From positions 868,001-932,000 of the forward strand of contig NZ_JAHWDP010000001.1 of the NCBI RefSeq assembly GCF_019312585.1: a stretch of DNA of 64,000 nucleotides, written 5' to 3'. This DNA comes from Halomarinibacterium sedimenti. Its GTDB lineage: Bacteria; Bacteroidota; Bacteroidia; Flavobacteriales; Flavobacteriaceae. Positions 62,643-64,000 of the stretch are shown here, one piece after another (positions within the stretch are counted from its first letter, which is position 1; each line of letters begins with the position of its first letter). Below the pieces are notes generated by a model, which did not search any database, had not been told where the DNA came from, and saw only the letters and a list, made by a program, of their open reading frames with translations. Made by a program: the position numbers and the translations under genes.

Positions 62643-63833
62643 CTAAATTTTTAATTTTTCCTTCACTTTTATGAATGAATTGACCGCTTTATCAAGTTGT
62701 TCTTTAGTATGAGCGGCCGAAAGTTGAACCCTAATTCGGGCTTTTCCTTTGGGAACTACAGGATAAAAGAACCCGATTACATAAATTCCTTCCTCCAAAA
62801 GCATGTTCGCCATGGTTTGCGAAAGCTTAGCATCGTACAGCATTACTGGTACGATAGCCGAATCCCCTTCAATAATATCAAACCCCGCATCTTTCATACC
62901 TTTTTTAAAATGGGCAGCATTTTCTGCAAGCTTATCTCTTAAAGAAGTATCGTTTTGAAGCATATCAAAAACTTTTATGGAAGCTCCTACGATAGCTGGT
63001 GCCAAAGAATTTGAAAACAAATAAGGTCGGGATCTTTGTCTTAGCATTTCAATTATTTCTTTTTTCCCCGTGGTATAACCTCCCATAGCACCTCCTAATG
63101 CTTTTCCTAAGGTTCCCGTAATGATATCAATTCTGCCCATAACACCCTTTTCTTCAAGTGTCCCACGTCCTGTATCACCAATAAATCCAGCAGCATGACA
63201 CTCATCTATCATGACAAGGGCATCGTATTTATCGGCCAAATCACAAATTTTATCCAAAGGAGCCAAAAGGCCGTCCATTGAAAAAACCCCATCTGTGACA
63301 ATAATTTTGAACCTTGCCCCATTTTCGTTGGCAGCGATAAGTTGCTTTTCCAAATCCTCAATATTACTGTTTTCATATCGATAGCGAGCTGCTTTACAGA
63401 GCCTAACCCCATCTATAATGGAAGCGTGATTTAAAGAGTCTGAAATAATAGCATCTTCTGGCCCTAATAAGGGTTCAAAAACCCCTCCATTGGCATCAAA
63501 AGCCGCGGCATATAGGATGGTATCTTCGGTTTGATAAAAGTCGGCAATTTTTTGCTCTAATTCTTTGTGAATATCTTGTGTTCCACAAATAAATCGTACA
63601 GATGACATCCCAAATCCGTGAGTGTCCATCGTATCTTTTGCCGCCTGAATAACTTCAGGATGGGAGGAAAGGCCTAAATAATTATTGGCACAAAAATTTA
63701 TTACTTCTTCTCCTGTAGAAATTTTAATAACGGCACCTTGAGCAGAGGTAATTATTCGTTCTTTTTTAAAAAGCCCATTATCTCTAATGTCGTCAAGTTC
63801 TGCTTGTAAGTGTTCTTTTATTTTCCCGTACAT
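62643..63833 (-). CDS. kbl: Glycine C-acetyltransferase (2-amino-3-ketobutyrate CoA ligase)
   Basis: PLP enzyme of threonine breakdown; with CoA it splits 2-amino-3-ketobutyrate into glycine and acetyl-CoA. 396 residues, AONS family: [29 protein letters not shown], and the PLP lysine in [14 protein letters not shown] (about 243). Threonine dehydrogenase is not in the window. A TAAATTTG box overlaps the stop of the preceding gene. Confidence 0.94.
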   Translation of the reverse strand: MYGKIKEHLQAELDDIRDNGLFKKERIITSAQGAVIKISTGEEVINFCANNYLGLSSHPEVIQAAKDTMDTHGFGMSSVRFICGTQDIHKELEQKIADFYQTEDTILYAAAFDANGGVFEPLLGPEDAIISDSLNHASIIDGVRLCKAARYRYENSNIEDLEKQLIAANENGARFKIIVTDGVFSMDGLLAPLDKICDLADKYDALVMIDECHAAGFIGDTGRGTLEEKGVMGRIDIITGTLGKALGGAMGGYTTGKKEIIEMLRQRSRPYLFSNSLAPAIVGASIKVFDMLQNDTSLRDKLAENAAHFKKGMKDAGFDIIEGDSAIVPVMLYDAKLSQTMANMLLEEGIYVIGFFYPVVPKGKARIRVQLSAAHTKEQLDKAVNSFIKVKEKLKI

Positions 63834-63854
63834 TTTACTTTAAGTTTAAGGCTT

Positions 63855-63862
63855 CAAATTTA
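63855..63862 (-). promoter_or_regulatory. -7 box for kbl, overlapping the upstream stop codon
   Basis: TAAATTTG on the minus strand fits TAnnTTTG. Its first bases are also the stop codon of the AddA-like gene (63860-63862). Leader of about 16 nt. Confidence 0.5.
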
Positions 63863-64000
63863 AATGTTATTTATCAAAATGTTTTCCTTTTCAATATAAA
63901 CAATTAGTTTTTCTTTTATGGTAAATCCCATTTCCAAAAGAACATTTGCATACTCGTTAATTTGATTGGCATGGGATACATTTTGAACTCCTGTTTTGTA
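63860..64000 (-). CDS. C-terminal end of an AddA/RecB-like UvrD helicase-nuclease (cut by the window edge)
   Basis: 46 codons plus stop visible. Reads YKTGVQNVSHANQINEYANV, LLEMGFTIKEKLIVYIEKEN, ILINNI. This is the end of a PD-(D/E)XK nuclease domain: the 'YKTG' supplies the catalytic lysine, followed by the 'H..QI..YA..L' helix. The order addB-like, ompA, kbl, addA-like agrees with other flavobacteria by recall. The rest of the gene lies outside. Confidence 0.7.
   Translation of the reverse strand, partial: YKTGVQNVSHANQINEYANVLLEMGFTIKEKLIVYIEKENILINNI

Overview
The window is AT-rich chromosomal DNA from a member of the Bacteroidota, most likely a marine Flavobacteriaceae. Evidence: repeated TAnnTTTG promoter -7 boxes, few Shine-Dalgarno sites, type IX secretion sorting tails (type A and type B), a SusC/TonB-like beta-barrel receptor, lipoproteins with charged CxKDD-type surface-export signals, and typical flavobacterial gene neighbourhoods such as yceD-rpmF-fabH-accB-accC and addB/ompA/kbl/addA. 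I see no insertion sequence, prophage, CRISPR array or rRNA. Genus cannot be decided from the sequence alone.

Layout. 1-4.1 kb: DUF2007 protein, a 551-nt non-coding stretch, then rpiB, a CDF metal exporter, an ElaA-type acetyltransferase and an ammonium transporter with an unusual leader. 4.1-12.8 kb (minus strand): a small hypothetical, the tight rnpA-DUF4349 lipoprotein-S41 protease-fatty acid hydroxylase operon, a translationally coupled S8 subtilase/M1 aminopeptidase pair, and an MBL hydrolase. 13-20.4 kb: cation/proton antiporter with an RCK domain, a Cys-rich lipoprotein, a Kelch lipoprotein, a TPR-membrane-LytTR regulator, and lepA. 20.6-28.3 kb: TonB-type receptor, dusB, rbfA plus a LolE/FtsX-like permease, methylmalonyl-CoA epimerase, a CAU tRNA, a small PID-motif protein, riboflavin synthase and pdxA. 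28.3-32.2 kb: yceD, rpmF, fabH, accB, accC (ribosomal L32 plus fatty-acid initiation). 32.3-37.8 kb: DAO-type oxidoreductase, mtgA, a GreA-like protein, an orphan ABC ATPase and a prolyl oligopeptidase.

37.8-44.9 kb: DoxX, a two-gene operon (diheme cytochrome lipoprotein plus a T9SS-secreted VCBS/ASPIC protein), a DoxX remnant, asd, mscL, alr, tdk. 45-57.9 kb: a hypothetical, rsmI, a UDG-family protein, an M61 peptidase, an AhpD-like protein, recJ, lpxH-like, queD, a 2OG-Fe(II) oxygenase, a MATE exporter, a T9SS type B protein, GNAT and tandem UspA. 58-64 kb: tRNA-Ala(GGC), a candidate 27-aa membrane protein, addB-like nuclease, ompA with thrombospondin-type repeats, kbl, and the C-terminal end of an addA/recB-like helicase-nuclease cut by the window edge.

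Most genes are housekeeping or envelope functions. Five exported peptidases (S41, M1, S8, S9, M61) fit a protein-degrading heterotroph. The least explained parts are the diheme cytochrome/VCBS operon flanked by a whole and a broken DoxX gene, the amt leader with two competing copies of the same G-rich octamer, four near-leaderless genes, and several very small membrane or lipoprotein genes. I did not find a clearly new multi-gene defence or biosynthetic system.
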